Part shown: piece by piece, positions 36,096 through 44,916 of the stretch | How positions within the stretch are numbered: the first letter of the stretch is position 1 | Layout of the letters: every line of letters begins with the position of its first letter | Assembly: GCF_016342405.1 (NCBI RefSeq) | Contig: NZ_JAEINN010000002.1 | Span: 1 to 64,000, forward strand | DNA from: Maridesulfovibrio ferrireducens | GTDB taxonomy: Bacteria; Desulfobacterota; Desulfovibrionia; Desulfovibrionales; Desulfovibrionaceae | DNA: 64,000 bases | Direction: 5' to 3' | Position numbers and translations under genes: made by a program | The notes under the pieces: model-generated | Databases searched by the model: none | The model's input: only the letters and a program-made list of their open reading frames with translations | What the model was told of the DNA's origin: nothing

Positions 36096-36258
36096 AATTT
36101 CCCCGAACAAAGCGTTATCAGGTATTAATATTCTAATCAATATCAATGGTATATTTTAATCTCATAAATAATAAAATATTGTTTTTAGGAGATCCATGTA
36201 AGTACCTACTGCCAAATGAGCACGACAGCAGGTACTATAAAAATAGGGTTATTTTAAA

Positions 36259-36669
36259 TCAGTTAACTGTTCCAAATTCTGCATCAAGACTACCAAGCAC
36301 TGATTCGAAGAATATTTGTGGTTTTTTCTTCTGAGATATGATGAGTGCAAAATCAACAATCAATACAACAACAGTAAAGATGCCTATTACAAAAAGCGTC
36401 CAAAATACCCAGTTTGCTGAGCTTGCTCCAACAATATGAATTCGAAGGCCTTCGTCAGTAATTTTAAATTTTATATTGGCAGTGAACTTGGTTACTGGAG
36501 TGAAAAAACGTTCAAGAACTCGCCCTTTAATCGAAAAATTATTAGGACTTTCATTTAACATCTTGTACTTACAAACCAAATCAAGCCGTTCTTTAATGAA
36601 AACAGCAACTTGTTCTTGTGTAACTTCTTTTGAGATTGGAATTCGTTTACTTACTTCAAAGTTTGCCAT
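36259..36669 (-). CDS. Small membrane protein, function unknown
   Basis: 136 aa. The N-terminal ~85 residues are soluble (ITDEGLRIHIVGAS), then one strong hydrophobic helix (~87-110, WVFWTLFVIGIFTVVVLIVDFALI), then a ~25-residue tail. AGGAAATA lies upstream of the ATG. It has its own hairpin-bounded unit between the WYL gene and the next membrane protein gene. No family recognised. Confidence 0.7.
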   Translation of the reverse strand: MANFEVSKRIPISKEVTQEQVAVFIKERLDLVCKYKMLNESPNNFSIKGRVLERFFTPVTKFTANIKFKITDEGLRIHIVGASSANWVFWTLFVIGIFTVVVLIVDFALIISQKKKPQIFFESVLGSLDAEFGTVN

Positions 36670-36716
36670 TTATATTTCCTATGGTTATGATTTTCCATGT
36701 GGCTGTTTTTATTTTG

Positions 36717-36753
36717 TTTATTCCTTGGACAGATTATCCGTCCAAGGAATAAA
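36717..36753. terminator. Strong hairpin between two minus-strand membrane protein genes
   Basis: A perfect 14-bp stem (36717-36730 with 36740-36753) contains TTCCTTGGAC/GTCCAAGGAA. The outer pairs are A/T, giving short U-rich ends, but no long T-tract follows. It probably ends the upstream minus-strand gene (36761-37300). Confidence 0.65.
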
Positions 36754-36760
36754 GTTCAGT

Positions 36761-37300
36761 TTACTCAGCTAATTGAACATATAGTTGTCCATCTTTCTTA
36801 ACCTCGACAGTAATATTGATTTCGCCAGCATTGTTTAAGGTAGCAATGCCCTTGTAAAAACTAGGTGCTACTTCATCTTTTAACTCAACTTTCATACAAC
36901 GTATGTCAGGGTTAAAACGTTGAACGATTTCAGTGACTATCGGAATTGAGGATGCTGCAACCTGATTTTTTGCAACTCCCATAAATGTTACACTTGAAAG
37001 CACTATCCATAGGCATAAACTGGCAATACTTGTCCAAAACATTTTTTTATCTATTTTAAGCAAATTACAGCGTTTCCATATATATACCGGCAGGATAATC
37101 ATCCAGATCCAGTGAGGCTTAGGATGATTATCTCTTTTAAGTTTTACATAGTCACAAATGATGCAGACAGTGCCAAGCAAGCTACAGACCATCGAGGCTA
37201 TAGATAAGTAATGGATTAGAAAAACATTAAGAATTGAAGCACTGACCATAAAGATAAGTCCTGACCACAAATAACGATTGTCAATTTTAGATTCGAACAT
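36761..37300 (-). CDS. Multi-span membrane protein with C-terminal soluble domain
   Basis: 179 aa. Hydrophobic helices at ~12-30, 33-48, ~62-75 and ~85-107 are followed by a soluble domain (~110-179) ending KKDGQLYVQLAE. TIWMIILPVYIWKR-like segments resemble small inner-membrane proteins of mobile islands. AGGAG precedes the ATG. No partner or function can be assigned. Confidence 0.65.
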   Translation of the reverse strand: MFESKIDNRYLWSGLIFMVSASILNVFLIHYLSIASMVCSLLGTVCIICDYVKLKRDNHPKPHWIWMIILPVYIWKRCNLLKIDKKMFWTSIASLCLWIVLSSVTFMGVAKNQVAASSIPIVTEIVQRFNPDIRCMKVELKDEVAPSFYKGIATLNNAGEINITVEVKKDGQLYVQLAE

Positions 37301-37374
37301 AGATTTCTCCTAATTGGTTTATTTAGTGTATACCTCGCGAACTGTTCATAAGACGGACAGTTGCCTTAGAAAAT

Positions 37375-37407
37375 GAAAAGCCGTCAGAATATTTCCAACG
37401 GCTTTTC
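37375..37407 (-). terminator. Intrinsic terminator after the glycine-zipper/zinc-ribbon gene
   Basis: GAAAAGCCGT (37375-37384) pairs with ACGGCTTTTC (37398-37407). On the minus strand the 3' arm ends CTTTTC and continues ATTTTC. It lies 28 nt past the stop at 37435. Confidence 0.75.
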
Positions 37408-37434
37408 TAATCTAAAATCTCTGAAATTACTTTT

Positions 37435-37767
37435 TTACCCCTCAAACTCCGCACCACACTTATTACAACGATAGCAACCGATAACATGCTTATCTATGTG
37501 TTCACCTACAGCGTTACCGGTTGCAGCCCCTGCGAAGAATCCGGCTAATGCTCCGGTTAATCCTCCCGCAATCGCTCCAATTCCAGTTCCAATAATTGGT
37601 ACAACCGAGCCAAGAGCGGCTCCAGCGAGAGCTCCGCTACCTGCACCGGCATACCCACAGGTCGCTCCAGCAAGGCCTCCTGCTGCCGTACCAACTTTCT
37701 GAGCAGTGTTAACGAGGATAACGTGTTCACTTGAATTACATGATGGGCATTTAAGGATTTCAGACAT
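37435..37767 (-). CDS. Zinc-ribbon protein with central glycine-zipper membrane segment
   Basis: 110 aa. A CxxC pair at the start (CPSCNSSE) and another at the end (CYRCNKCG) could form one zinc ribbon. Between them ~65 residues are Gly/Ala-rich (GALAGAALGSVVPIIGTGIGA), the glycine-zipper pattern of oligomeric membrane inserts. The Shine-Dalgarno is AAAGGAG. A membrane-perturbing or membrane-attached adaptor is inferred. It is followed by a terminator and lies 14 nt downstream of the vWA gene. Confidence 0.75.
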   Translation of the reverse strand: MSEILKCPSCNSSEHVILVNTAQKVGTAAGGLAGATCGYAGAGSGALAGAALGSVVPIIGTGIGAIAGGLTGALAGFFAGAATGNAVGEHIDKHVIGCYRCNKCGAEFEG

Positions 37768-37781
37768 AGTTTACTCCTTTA

Positions 37782-39386
37782 TTAAGAGGTTAGTGCTCTC
37801 TGCAACATTTCAAACATTGCTGAAGGAAGCTCATTGATTTGGTTGATATTTTTACTATTGTTCAAAGGTAATGAATGTATTTCTGGAGACAAAATTCCAA
37901 GTCCGTAAAACTCAAATCCTAGTTGTTGGCCTGTTTTCAACGCTTGATTGGCTGTCGGAATTGAATCTGGTTTTCCATCTGTGATGATTAAAATGATTCT
38001 TCGGCCTTCCTTGAGTTGAACCATTTGTTGCAAAGTCCACCACAAAGCTTCCCCCATAGGCGTTTGCCCGGATGCTGATAGCTTGAATCGATGATGAACT
38101 TGTTCCCCATGCTGAAGCACAGGGACGATTGTTTTGTGAGATTGTCCTTCCCGATAGACTGATGGGAAGGCTGACACTGCGACGTTTACTCCGACGTGCT
38201 CCAAAGCAGACGCTACGGCATGACAGGCTTGACCTGCCAACTGAATTCGCCTTCTCATGGAGCCGGAACAGTCAAGGAGGATATGAACCGCAGTGTTAAT
38301 TTTTTGTGTAGGGCTGTCGGCTAAGAATAGCCTGGGATTGTGGGTTAATGCTCTATGGAGTCGCTTGTAATCAAATCGACCACTTCGAGCTGGCTTAGAA
38401 CGGGTTAATGATGTGGCTTGAAGTAGAGAGTAAAACTTGACTCTCATGCAATTTGTGGCTTTACGGACCTCGGCGATTTCATCTTGAGTAAAAGCGGAAG
38501 TTCCTCGTTTTCCAAGGACCGCGACCTGAATCAGTTCATCAATTTCTCCCGGTTGTCTTTTTAAAGATTTAATAAGGATGCTGCTAAGATCCATTGGAAG
38601 ATCTTGCTCTGAAGCATTCAGAAGTAATTCAAGATCTTTCAGCCTTTTCCTCGTAAGTTGATCCGTTTCATTTCTTCTACTTTGCTCCTCCTTTTGAGAT
38701 CTTTGTGTTTTTGAGCCCGTATTGGCTGACGTTATATTTTTAGATATAGCCTTAAATTCAGATTTCCTGGTAATCCCCTGCAGGATTGAAATGAACTCTT
38801 TTGCATAGATAAGGCATGCCTTTGAATCAGGACAAGATCCTCGTACTTTTATGAGCACTAGCTCCAGTGAAAAAGTTAATCCCGGCACCACTTCCTCTAT
38901 TATAGAAGCATATTTTTTACTCCTAGCGTTCAGTTCAGGGGTGTCCCAACTTCGTACAGTTAAAAGCAACCAATTAAGAACATTTAATCCTAGATGGTTT
39001 GAACAGATCTTATCTTTGTCTGATAAGAATAGATGCTTAATAAGCCAGTTGAAATTCTGTTTGCATCCTGGAAAAATCCTTGAGAGTTGGTTTTCTACTC
39101 GCCAATCTTCAAGAGTATTCCAAATATGCTTTTCAAGTGGAGTTATGGATTCATCTTTAAGGATATCAAAGTTAGTATGGCGGATATGGGCGGATTCGTG
39201 GTCAATATAACCTCTAACCAGCCCGAGTAAATCGCTGTCACATTCAGAAGGAAGACTTGGAATAGTAATCGTCCGCCCATTAGTGAAAGCTGCCTTGCCA
39301 CCTATTTCAACATTGATTCCATATTTTTTGCCGAGGACCGCAGCAAGTAACGGTAGAGATTTCAAGATATGCTTGTTAGCAATCAT
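37782..39386 (-). CDS. CobT-like von Willebrand factor A protein with HExxH-like motif
   Basis: 534 aa. The N-terminal third contains HESAHIRHT near 62-70, reminiscent of a zinc-binding HExxH. The C-terminal ~190 residues form a vWA domain with the metal-ion-dependent adhesion site DCSGS (HILLDCSGSMRRR), the Thr in SGQTPMGEAL and LIITDGKPD. Paired with a CobS-like AAA+ ATPase, such proteins resemble magnesium/cobalt chelatase subunits and occur widely in integrative elements with DUF3150 and recombinases. The element role is unknown, possibly DNA maintenance. It lies 9 nt downstream of the DUF3150 gene. Confidence 0.85.
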   Translation of the reverse strand: MIANKHILKSLPLLAAVLGKKYGINVEIGGKAAFTNGRTITIPSLPSECDSDLLGLVRGYIDHESAHIRHTNFDILKDESITPLEKHIWNTLEDWRVENQLSRIFPGCKQNFNWLIKHLFLSDKDKICSNHLGLNVLNWLLLTVRSWDTPELNARSKKYASIIEEVVPGLTFSLELVLIKVRGSCPDSKACLIYAKEFISILQGITRKSEFKAISKNITSANTGSKTQRSQKEEQSRRNETDQLTRKRLKDLELLLNASEQDLPMDLSSILIKSLKRQPGEIDELIQVAVLGKRGTSAFTQDEIAEVRKATNCMRVKFYSLLQATSLTRSKPARSGRFDYKRLHRALTHNPRLFLADSPTQKINTAVHILLDCSGSMRRRIQLAGQACHAVASALEHVGVNVAVSAFPSVYREGQSHKTIVPVLQHGEQVHHRFKLSASGQTPMGEALWWTLQQMVQLKEGRRIILIITDGKPDSIPTANQALKTGQQLGFEFYGLGILSPEIHSLPLNNSKNINQINELPSAMFEMLQRALTS

Positions 39387-39395
39387 ATTAACCTC

Positions 39396-40397
39396 CTACC
39401 AGAGACCTAAGCTGTTTAACGGGGCTGGTTGAGCAGGAATGGCTACTGACTCTGGAAGGTCATCAATTTGTTCGTTCGCAAAGCTTGCACTCTCGACTTG
39501 AGGCCCGTGAGCTGTATCCTGATTGCTGAGTAGATTCTGCAAAACCTTATCAGGAGTATTCCCCTCAATAATTTTCTGACCATGTTCAACCAATGCAGAT
39601 GGATCACGCAGTAAGCAGAGAAGACCCTGAAGCATTATTAAGTTCGCGCCACGGATTCTTCCTTTTGCGGGTATCTTGGAAAAGGCTGTTTCAAGTAGGG
39701 TGATAACCGGCGAGACTCGTGGTTCAATAAAACTAAGCCCTGACAATTTACGATGAACAGAACGCAAAGGTGCTAAGGCTTTTCTTGTCACGTTATCTTT
39801 GCCTGCAAAGCTATTATGCCAACTGTCTGTAGCTATTTTAGCAACTTCTCCGAATAACGTTACTCCGAGATTTTCAACTTCGCCTTGTAGCCCTGAACTT
39901 ACAGCTTCATTCTTTTTGCTGGGTGGCATGATCTTGAACATCTGCCAGTTGAAATCTAAACGGGACCGGACATAATCTGAACTGACGGCAGAGCTGGCGA
40001 TCAATGATTCCCAACCGGGATTGTTTCTTATCCATTCCTGAACAGATTCATCATAACGATTCAAGAACAGTTCTTTTGCGTCATTGAAGTCTGCTGCAAT
40101 TTCTAAAAGTGTATTTTGAATTTCCTCTACCTTTTGCTCTGGCAATGCCCAACCTCCGAGAAAGCGCACACCATTCTTGTCTAGCAATGAAATTGCTCGA
40201 CTTTTAAGAGTTCCAAAGATGCATAGCTCTTTAGGATTGCAAATTTTTTTACTACCAAGGGAAGCCAGTTTTTCAGGAGGCAGCTCCGTTGCTCCGAAGT
40301 CAGAAGGTATTAACTTTTTACGTGCTGACCAAATATTTACATCCAGTCTGATAGCCATAAGACACTTTAAAACCTTTATATTTGTGGTAATAGTCAT
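39396..40397 (-). CDS. DUF3150 protein
   Basis: 333 aa, soluble and mostly helical. The start (LMAIRLDVNIWSARKKL) and ISLLDKNGVRFLGGWALPE match DUF3150 proteins, which stand between CobS-like and CobT-like genes in SXT/R391-type and other integrative elements. GGGAGAATCTT precedes the ATG. Function unknown; it may be a substrate or adaptor of the AAA+/vWA pair. It is separated from the CobS-like gene by a terminator. Confidence 0.85.
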   Translation of the reverse strand: MTITTNIKVLKCLMAIRLDVNIWSARKKLIPSDFGATELPPEKLASLGSKKICNPKELCIFGTLKSRAISLLDKNGVRFLGGWALPEQKVEEIQNTLLEIAADFNDAKELFLNRYDESVQEWIRNNPGWESLIASSAVSSDYVRSRLDFNWQMFKIMPPSKKNEAVSSGLQGEVENLGVTLFGEVAKIATDSWHNSFAGKDNVTRKALAPLRSVHRKLSGLSFIEPRVSPVITLLETAFSKIPAKGRIRGANLIMLQGLLCLLRDPSALVEHGQKIIEGNTPDKVLQNLLSNQDTAHGPQVESASFANEQIDDLPESVAIPAQPAPLNSLGLW

Positions 40398-40421
40398 AAG
40401 ATTCTCCCTTGTTTATTAAAC

Positions 40422-40453
40422 GTAAAAAAGGGGAGCCATTTCTGACTCCCCTT
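40422..40453 (-). terminator. Intrinsic terminator after the CobS-like gene
   Basis: AAGGGGAG (40428-40435) pairs with CTCCCCTT (40446-40453); on the minus strand the stem is followed by TTTTTT. It separates the CobS-like gene from DUF3150 and the vWA gene. Confidence 0.88.
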
Positions 40454-40485
40454 ATGATGATAGGTCGTATTTTGTAGTTACCATG

Positions 40486-41478
40486 TTAATTTATGTCACG
40501 CTCTGATCCTGAAAACATTCGCTGAGCTAGTTCATGAAGCATTGCGCGAGTCTCCCGAGTCGCACGGAATCCAAGAGCTCTATCCAGTGCATACGTAATA
40601 GGTTGCACTCCCTGTTGGCTAAGTGGCTGAAATCTTACTGTGAGATCAGCCCATCGTATTAATGTTCGTGTGGAAAAGGTTACTTCAATGGAATTTCCTA
40701 ATTCTGCATGATTAGAATCTTCTCCCATAAATAGCTTTCGAACTTCATTGGCATAGTCAACCATGCCGGTCCTCAGCTTTTCGGGAAGACTGGATGCAAG
40801 CTTTTTAAGTAATTGGACCTCGGCTTGAGGTTCAGGATAATTGACTTCGCATAGCCAAAATCTGTCCATAAACGCTATGTTTTGTTTGAGTGTTCCTTGA
40901 TACAATCCCGATTCATCAATTCCGCCATTCGTATTAGCTGTAGCGGCAAAGCGAAACATTGGATGCGGATAAATCAGTTCACTTCCATTTTCAGGAATGC
41001 ATAAGGGAGAACCGTCAAGGATGCTGTTCAGTCCAGACGCTGTCGCGGGGTCAAGTAAATCAAGTTCATTGAGCAGGAATAAGCCACCGTATTTCATGGC
41101 AAGGGAGAGGGGGCCATATTGAAACACCATGTTTGCTTTTTCGAGACTCAAATGACCGGCAAGGTCAGCGAACTCTAAGCGGCTATGACCTGTAACCTCA
41201 AATACGGGATAATTGAGTTTAGAAGCTAACTGTTTGATAAGACTTGTCTTGCCACTTCCCGTGGGGCCAAAGATGTAGAGCGGATCAGATGGATTCATTA
41301 ACCAGACAATAATTTCACGCATGGTGTCATGGTAAATGTAGTCCGGATTTGATTTAGGGGTATATATGGATGCCACAGAATAACCGTTGATCATCCGCTT
41401 TGAAGGTTGTCCGCTGAAGATATTGCCTGCATCCATTTCGATTACTTTAAGCTGTTTTAATTCATTATGTTCGTTCAT
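40486..41478 (-). CDS. CobS-like MoxR/AAA+ ATPase
   Basis: 330 aa. Walker A GPTGSGKT lies near 70; the Walker B strand GGLFLLNELDLL has Asn before Glu (usual form DE). The sensor-1 segment is AATANTNG, with RFW as candidate finger. ITGHSRLEFADLAGH is typical of the chelatase-type AAA+ clade. It should work with the vWA protein at 37782. Terminators on both sides mean it is probably transcribed on its own. Confidence 0.88.
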   Translation of the reverse strand: MNEHNELKQLKVIEMDAGNIFSGQPSKRMINGYSVASIYTPKSNPDYIYHDTMREIIVWLMNPSDPLYIFGPTGSGKTSLIKQLASKLNYPVFEVTGHSRLEFADLAGHLSLEKANMVFQYGPLSLAMKYGGLFLLNELDLLDPATASGLNSILDGSPLCIPENGSELIYPHPMFRFAATANTNGGIDESGLYQGTLKQNIAFMDRFWLCEVNYPEPQAEVQLLKKLASSLPEKLRTGMVDYANEVRKLFMGEDSNHAELGNSIEVTFSTRTLIRWADLTVRFQPLSQQGVQPITYALDRALGFRATRETRAMLHELAQRMFSGSERDIN

Positions 41479-41543
41479 TGTTACCTGCCTGATTAAGATG
41501 CAATAGATTTTTGTGTTGATAATATTTGCTCATGCAAACAAAA

Positions 41544-41573
41544 AGGGTCCTCAGCTTTTCAGCCGAGGACCCT
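41544..41573 (-). terminator. Intrinsic terminator after the ERF gene
   Basis: AGGGTCCTC and GAGGACCCT form a 9-bp stem with inner GC pairs; the minus-strand RNA continues with TTTTTG. It lies 25 nt past the stop at 41598. Confidence 0.87.
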
Positions 41574-41597
41574 CATTAATAATGATTGTAGCCAAAA

Positions 41598-42236
41598 CTA
41601 CGCCGCAATATCGGCATACTTCCACCATATTTTCTGTTTTTGATCCCAACGAAATCCAGCTTTCTTTAACAGGTCCGCTTTAGATCTTGTCGCTCCTATG
41701 GCTTTGATACAACTACGGCCATCTTGAGCTTGAACAGGTTGATATTGCACACCAGCAAGCTGAGGTCCCAATGCCCTCGGTGTCTGTGTTGGTTTTCCCT
41801 GATTGGTATTTGATGAATTGGGATTGCGAGGCATAGCTCCTTCTGCGTCATCGTCAGATTCTGTTGTTAACCCGATTAAAGTCGCAAGTCCGTAACGACG
41901 TGCATAGGTTAAAGCAGAACCGTAGCCCTGTGGGTCATTCTTCGGTAGTGGCATAACCATAAGTGAAGATTGCCATTGTCCACTTTTAACATGGATCAGC
42001 TTGGTAACTAATCCAATATGTCCTTGTTCTGCGGATACAGGATATTGAGCTACCCAAATGCCATTGCTGATCAAAGTATCTCTGCAAGTATCAATTACAG
42101 AATTTAATGTCGCATAGCGGCTTTGAGTAAATGGATTTACCTGATCCTTTAATGCCGGATTTAAAGATTGCTGAACTTGAATCATCGCCTTTGCTAGTTC
42201 GGTAATTTCTGGAGAACACAGATCTGTGCTGTTCAT
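41598..42236 (-). CDS. ERF-family single-strand annealing protein
   Basis: 212 aa. Residues ~5-135 match the ERF domain (MIQVQQSLNPALKDQVNPF, SRYATLNSVID, GSALTYARRYGLATLIGL). A ~40-residue low-complexity linker leads to a C-terminal segment (KAGFRWDQKQKIWWKYAD) resembling a small nucleic-acid-binding domain. ERF proteins anneal complementary single strands during phage and element recombination. AAGGAG lies before the ATG. No exonuclease partner is visible in the block. Confidence 0.9.
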   Translation of the reverse strand: MNSTDLCSPEITELAKAMIQVQQSLNPALKDQVNPFTQSRYATLNSVIDTCRDTLISNGIWVAQYPVSAEQGHIGLVTKLIHVKSGQWQSSLMVMPLPKNDPQGYGSALTYARRYGLATLIGLTTESDDDAEGAMPRNPNSSNTNQGKPTQTPRALGPQLAGVQYQPVQAQDGRSCIKAIGATRSKADLLKKAGFRWDQKQKIWWKYADIAA

Positions 42237-42255
42237 GTTTTACTCCTTACATAAG

Positions 42256-42292
42256 AAAGCCCCTATCCTGCGTAGTGCAGGATAGGGGCTTT
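42256..42292 (-). terminator. 16-bp perfect hairpin in the ERF leader
   Basis: AAAGCCCCTATCCTGC (42256-42271) pairs perfectly with 42277-42292 around a 5-nt loop; on the minus strand CTTTCTTA follows. It lies between the operator at 42373 and the ERF Shine-Dalgarno, so it either ends upstream minus-strand transcription or attenuates ERF expression. Confidence 0.7.
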
Positions 42293-42372
42293 GGATAAAA
42301 AGATAGTTCTTTCAAGGAAGTAATATATGTTTGAAAATTATTTGAAAAGCAGTTTCGTTTTTTCGATTAACT

Positions 42373-42387
42373 TTCCAATATCTGGAA
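42373..42387. promoter_or_regulatory. TTCCA-N5-TGGAA element between the ERF and WYL genes
   Basis: TTCCA-ATATC-TGGAA lies in the divergent interval, 137 nt upstream of ERF and ~103 nt upstream of the WYL start. Two further copies are at 55833 and 56169. It is a candidate operator of one or both WYL regulators. Confidence 0.5.
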
Positions 42388-42489
42388 GAGCTGTAAGTTA
42401 TAAAGGAACCCTACTTTATTGGGAATGTCATTTACAAAATAATTGTAATGGTATAAAAAACTATTTTGTATAAATAACTCAAGGAAGAT

Positions 42490-43434
42490 ATGCCAAAAGC
42501 AATAAATCCAGATAGTTCTCCAGGTTCAAAACTGATTCGTTTGTTTATTAAGCTTATGCTGGAAGGTAAAAAACACTACCAATCAGACCTTGCTATGGAT
42601 ATCGAATGTTCTCCTCAAACAATCATCAGATTGATTGCAGAGATAGAGGCTGTTATAGGGAGTAGTCTTGAAGTTGGAAATGTTGGTAAACGGAAATATT
42701 ACCAACTTAAGTCTCTTTCTGCGCGAAGAACTTTAGGATTAGATTTTGAAGAACTCAGGTATCTAAGCTTATGCCATGATTTTGCAGCCCAACATTTACC
42801 TCAACACATTTCTGCTCGTGTTGAAAAAACTATATTCTCTCTTTCAGCTCTCATGGCTGATCCTGACTTTGCACGTCGTGAAGAAACTCAAACGCAGCAG
42901 GTTAGTTTTAGCCCCAAAGGGTATATTGATTATGAAAAACATTTCTCATCCATCGAAAAATTAATTGATGCCGCACATAACAAGCTTGCTTGCCTTATTG
43001 AATATAAATCCTCCTTCCGGAAGGATTCAAAAATTTATTACTACGCACCGGGTAAAATCGTTTCAATGAATAGTGCTTTGTACGTTCAGGGCTATAAGTT
43101 GTCGAAAGATTTTACTGAACAACTACGGGCAACAACTTTTGCAATTCATAGGATACAGGAAGTCACAAAAACAGATAAACATTTCAAATTTGATGCTTCA
43201 ATTGATGATGAAGGATGTTTTGGAATGAAATGGCATGAGCCTAGGACCTTTCGTATCCAGTTTGATGAGAAGGCTGCAGACTACGTGCGAGAACGTATCT
43301 GGTGCGATAATCAAAAGATTGAAGAGCTAGAAGACGGTGGAATTGTTTTGAAAGTAAACACTGTTAGTGAGCCAGAACTGATGTCTTGGGTTCGGAGTTT
43401 TGGAGATAATGCCCACATTATAAGTTTTAAATAA
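42490..43434 (+). CDS. WYL-domain transcriptional regulator (second paralog)
   Basis: 314 aa. A winged helix-turn-helix at ~15-75 (HYQSDLAMDIECSPQTIIRLIAEIE), the WYL domain at ~150-225 (YAPGKIVSMNSALYVQGY) and a C-terminal extension (DYVRERIWCDNQKIEELEDGG, ELMSWVRSFG) parallel the 35151 protein throughout. AAGGAAGAT precedes the ATG. It lies 10 nt upstream of the first GTPase gene, so it heads the GTPase-HerA-toxin operon and probably represses it, as BrxR/CapW regulators do for defence operons. Confidence 0.9.
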   Translation: MPKAINPDSSPGSKLIRLFIKLMLEGKKHYQSDLAMDIECSPQTIIRLIAEIEAVIGSSLEVGNVGKRKYYQLKSLSARRTLGLDFEELRYLSLCHDFAAQHLPQHISARVEKTIFSLSALMADPDFARREETQTQQVSFSPKGYIDYEKHFSSIEKLIDAAHNKLACLIEYKSSFRKDSKIYYYAPGKIVSMNSALYVQGYKLSKDFTEQLRATTFAIHRIQEVTKTDKHFKFDASIDDEGCFGMKWHEPRTFRIQFDEKAADYVRERIWCDNQKIEELEDGGIVLKVNTVSEPELMSWVRSFGDNAHIISFK

Positions 43435-43444
43435 GGATCTGATT

Positions 43445-44866
43445 ATGAACTTGAACAATTTTTCCGATTTGAAGGGTGTTAAAGCGATATTAAGCGATGA
43501 GGATATTGCTGATGTAGTTAAATTAGCATCCGTGTTGAAATTGGGACAAAAAACTACTGAGGAGCTTGTCTCATTAGCTTATAAACAGCCTCATGGAGTT
43601 GCGGACTTAATACCTTCTATCTTTTCTGTCGTTCTTGCTGTGGCTGCTGCTGACGGCAAAATATCATCTAGTGAAAAAAAAGAAATATTTGATCCTCTTT
43701 TTTCTTCAGTTGAAAGACATTTAAAAGACGAATGCTTTCACCAAATATCCGCTATGCTTGAAAGAATACCCAACGTTAAGGATTGCGTTACTTATATTGG
43801 TAAGCTTGGGAAAAACATTAATTATGAAATCTTTGACGCAATAATTGAAATGGTTGCTAAAAGTGATGACAAATTTTGTTTTAAAGAAAAGGAATTTCTA
43901 GATAATTTCAGAATAAAAACAAACAGAACACAAGCTGTACCTGTAGTTGCTACAATGAGTTCAGGCAAATCAACTTTAATAAATGCAATGCTCAGATCTG
44001 ATCTTTTACCTTCAGAAAATCAGGCTTGCACCGCAACAGTTCTTAAAGTCGAAAACTATGATGGAATCGTAACTCCCTACGCTCGTAGCACCCGTTTAGC
44101 TGAAGGTGTTTCTGATTGGCAACCTGTCTCGGCTCAAAAGCTTAAAGAATGGAACAGTCAAGGTGTTGCAGAAGTTGAGATTCTCGGCAATTTTTCCAAG
44201 ATTGATTTTAAGAAAGCACATATGGTTTTGTATGATACCCCTGGCCCTAATAATGCTATGGATAAATCCCATGCTGAAATCACAAATTCCATCTTAGAAC
44301 AAGCTCAATATGGACAGGTTGTGGTTGTTTTGAATGCTGAACAATTTGGAATTAATGATGAGTTGAACTTCCTAGATCGATTAAAATTTGTCGCATCTTC
44401 CAAAAGTGAACATGTAAGATTTCTTTTTGTCCTAAATAAATTTGATTGTCTTGATCTTGATGATGAATCGTCATTACAGTTTATTCTTAAAGTCAGGAAA
44501 ATGCTAAATGAAGTAGATCTTAAACGTCCGGTTCTTATTCCTACTATGAGCAGACTTGCTTTAGATATCAGAACGGTACTCGATGTATCCCCTACTACTG
44601 GGCTAACATGGACAAATAGGCGTCAAAAGAAATTATTAAGAGATATTGAGTACCTTGAAGAGAATTCGGCACATTATCAAGAGGCAATTTCCCATACTAA
44701 AACGAATCAAAAGCTCTACCTTAATGCCAAACAAAATGCTTTTGTTGAAATGTCAGGCGATTCAATAGAATTGGGAGATCAATTGATTCCTCGTAATAGG
44801 TTGCTAGAGGCAGATTTATTAACGGGTATCCCTATACTCGAAGCTGCCTTGAGCCAGAGTAAGTGA
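43445..44866 (+). CDS. Dynamin-like GTPase with TerB-like N-domain
   Basis: 473 aa. Residues ~40-150 contain AVAAADGKISSSEKKEI and MVAKSDDKFCFKEKEF, the paired acidic motifs of TerB-like domains. The GTPase follows: G1 ATMSSGKSTLINAML near 168-182, G2 region ACTATV, G3 DTPGPNN near 264, G4 NKFD near 331. It ends shortly after the G domain, without a long stalk. Bacterial dynamin-like proteins remodel or guard membranes and some protect against phage. AAGGATCTG precedes the ATG. The next GTPase gene follows after 50 nt; the two share G motifs and may form a heteromer. Confidence 0.87.
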   Translation: MNLNNFSDLKGVKAILSDEDIADVVKLASVLKLGQKTTEELVSLAYKQPHGVADLIPSIFSVVLAVAAADGKISSSEKKEIFDPLFSSVERHLKDECFHQISAMLERIPNVKDCVTYIGKLGKNINYEIFDAIIEMVAKSDDKFCFKEKEFLDNFRIKTNRTQAVPVVATMSSGKSTLINAMLRSDLLPSENQACTATVLKVENYDGIVTPYARSTRLAEGVSDWQPVSAQKLKEWNSQGVAEVEILGNFSKIDFKKAHMVLYDTPGPNNAMDKSHAEITNSILEQAQYGQVVVVLNAEQFGINDELNFLDRLKFVASSKSEHVRFLFVLNKFDCLDLDDESSLQFILKVRKMLNEVDLKRPVLIPTMSRLALDIRTVLDVSPTTGLTWTNRRQKKLLRDIEYLEENSAHYQEAISHTKTNQKLYLNAKQNAFVEMSGDSIELGDQLIPRNRLLEADLLTGIPILEAALSQSK

Positions 44867-44916
44867 AAATAAAACAATAAATAACACATTATTTTATAGC
44901 AAAAGGAGAATTTCGT

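Noticed and set aside
37496-37702. Plus-strand Pro/Ala-rich frame
   Set aside because: It is the complement of the Gly/Ala-rich zipper gene, whose composition keeps the opposite strand open.
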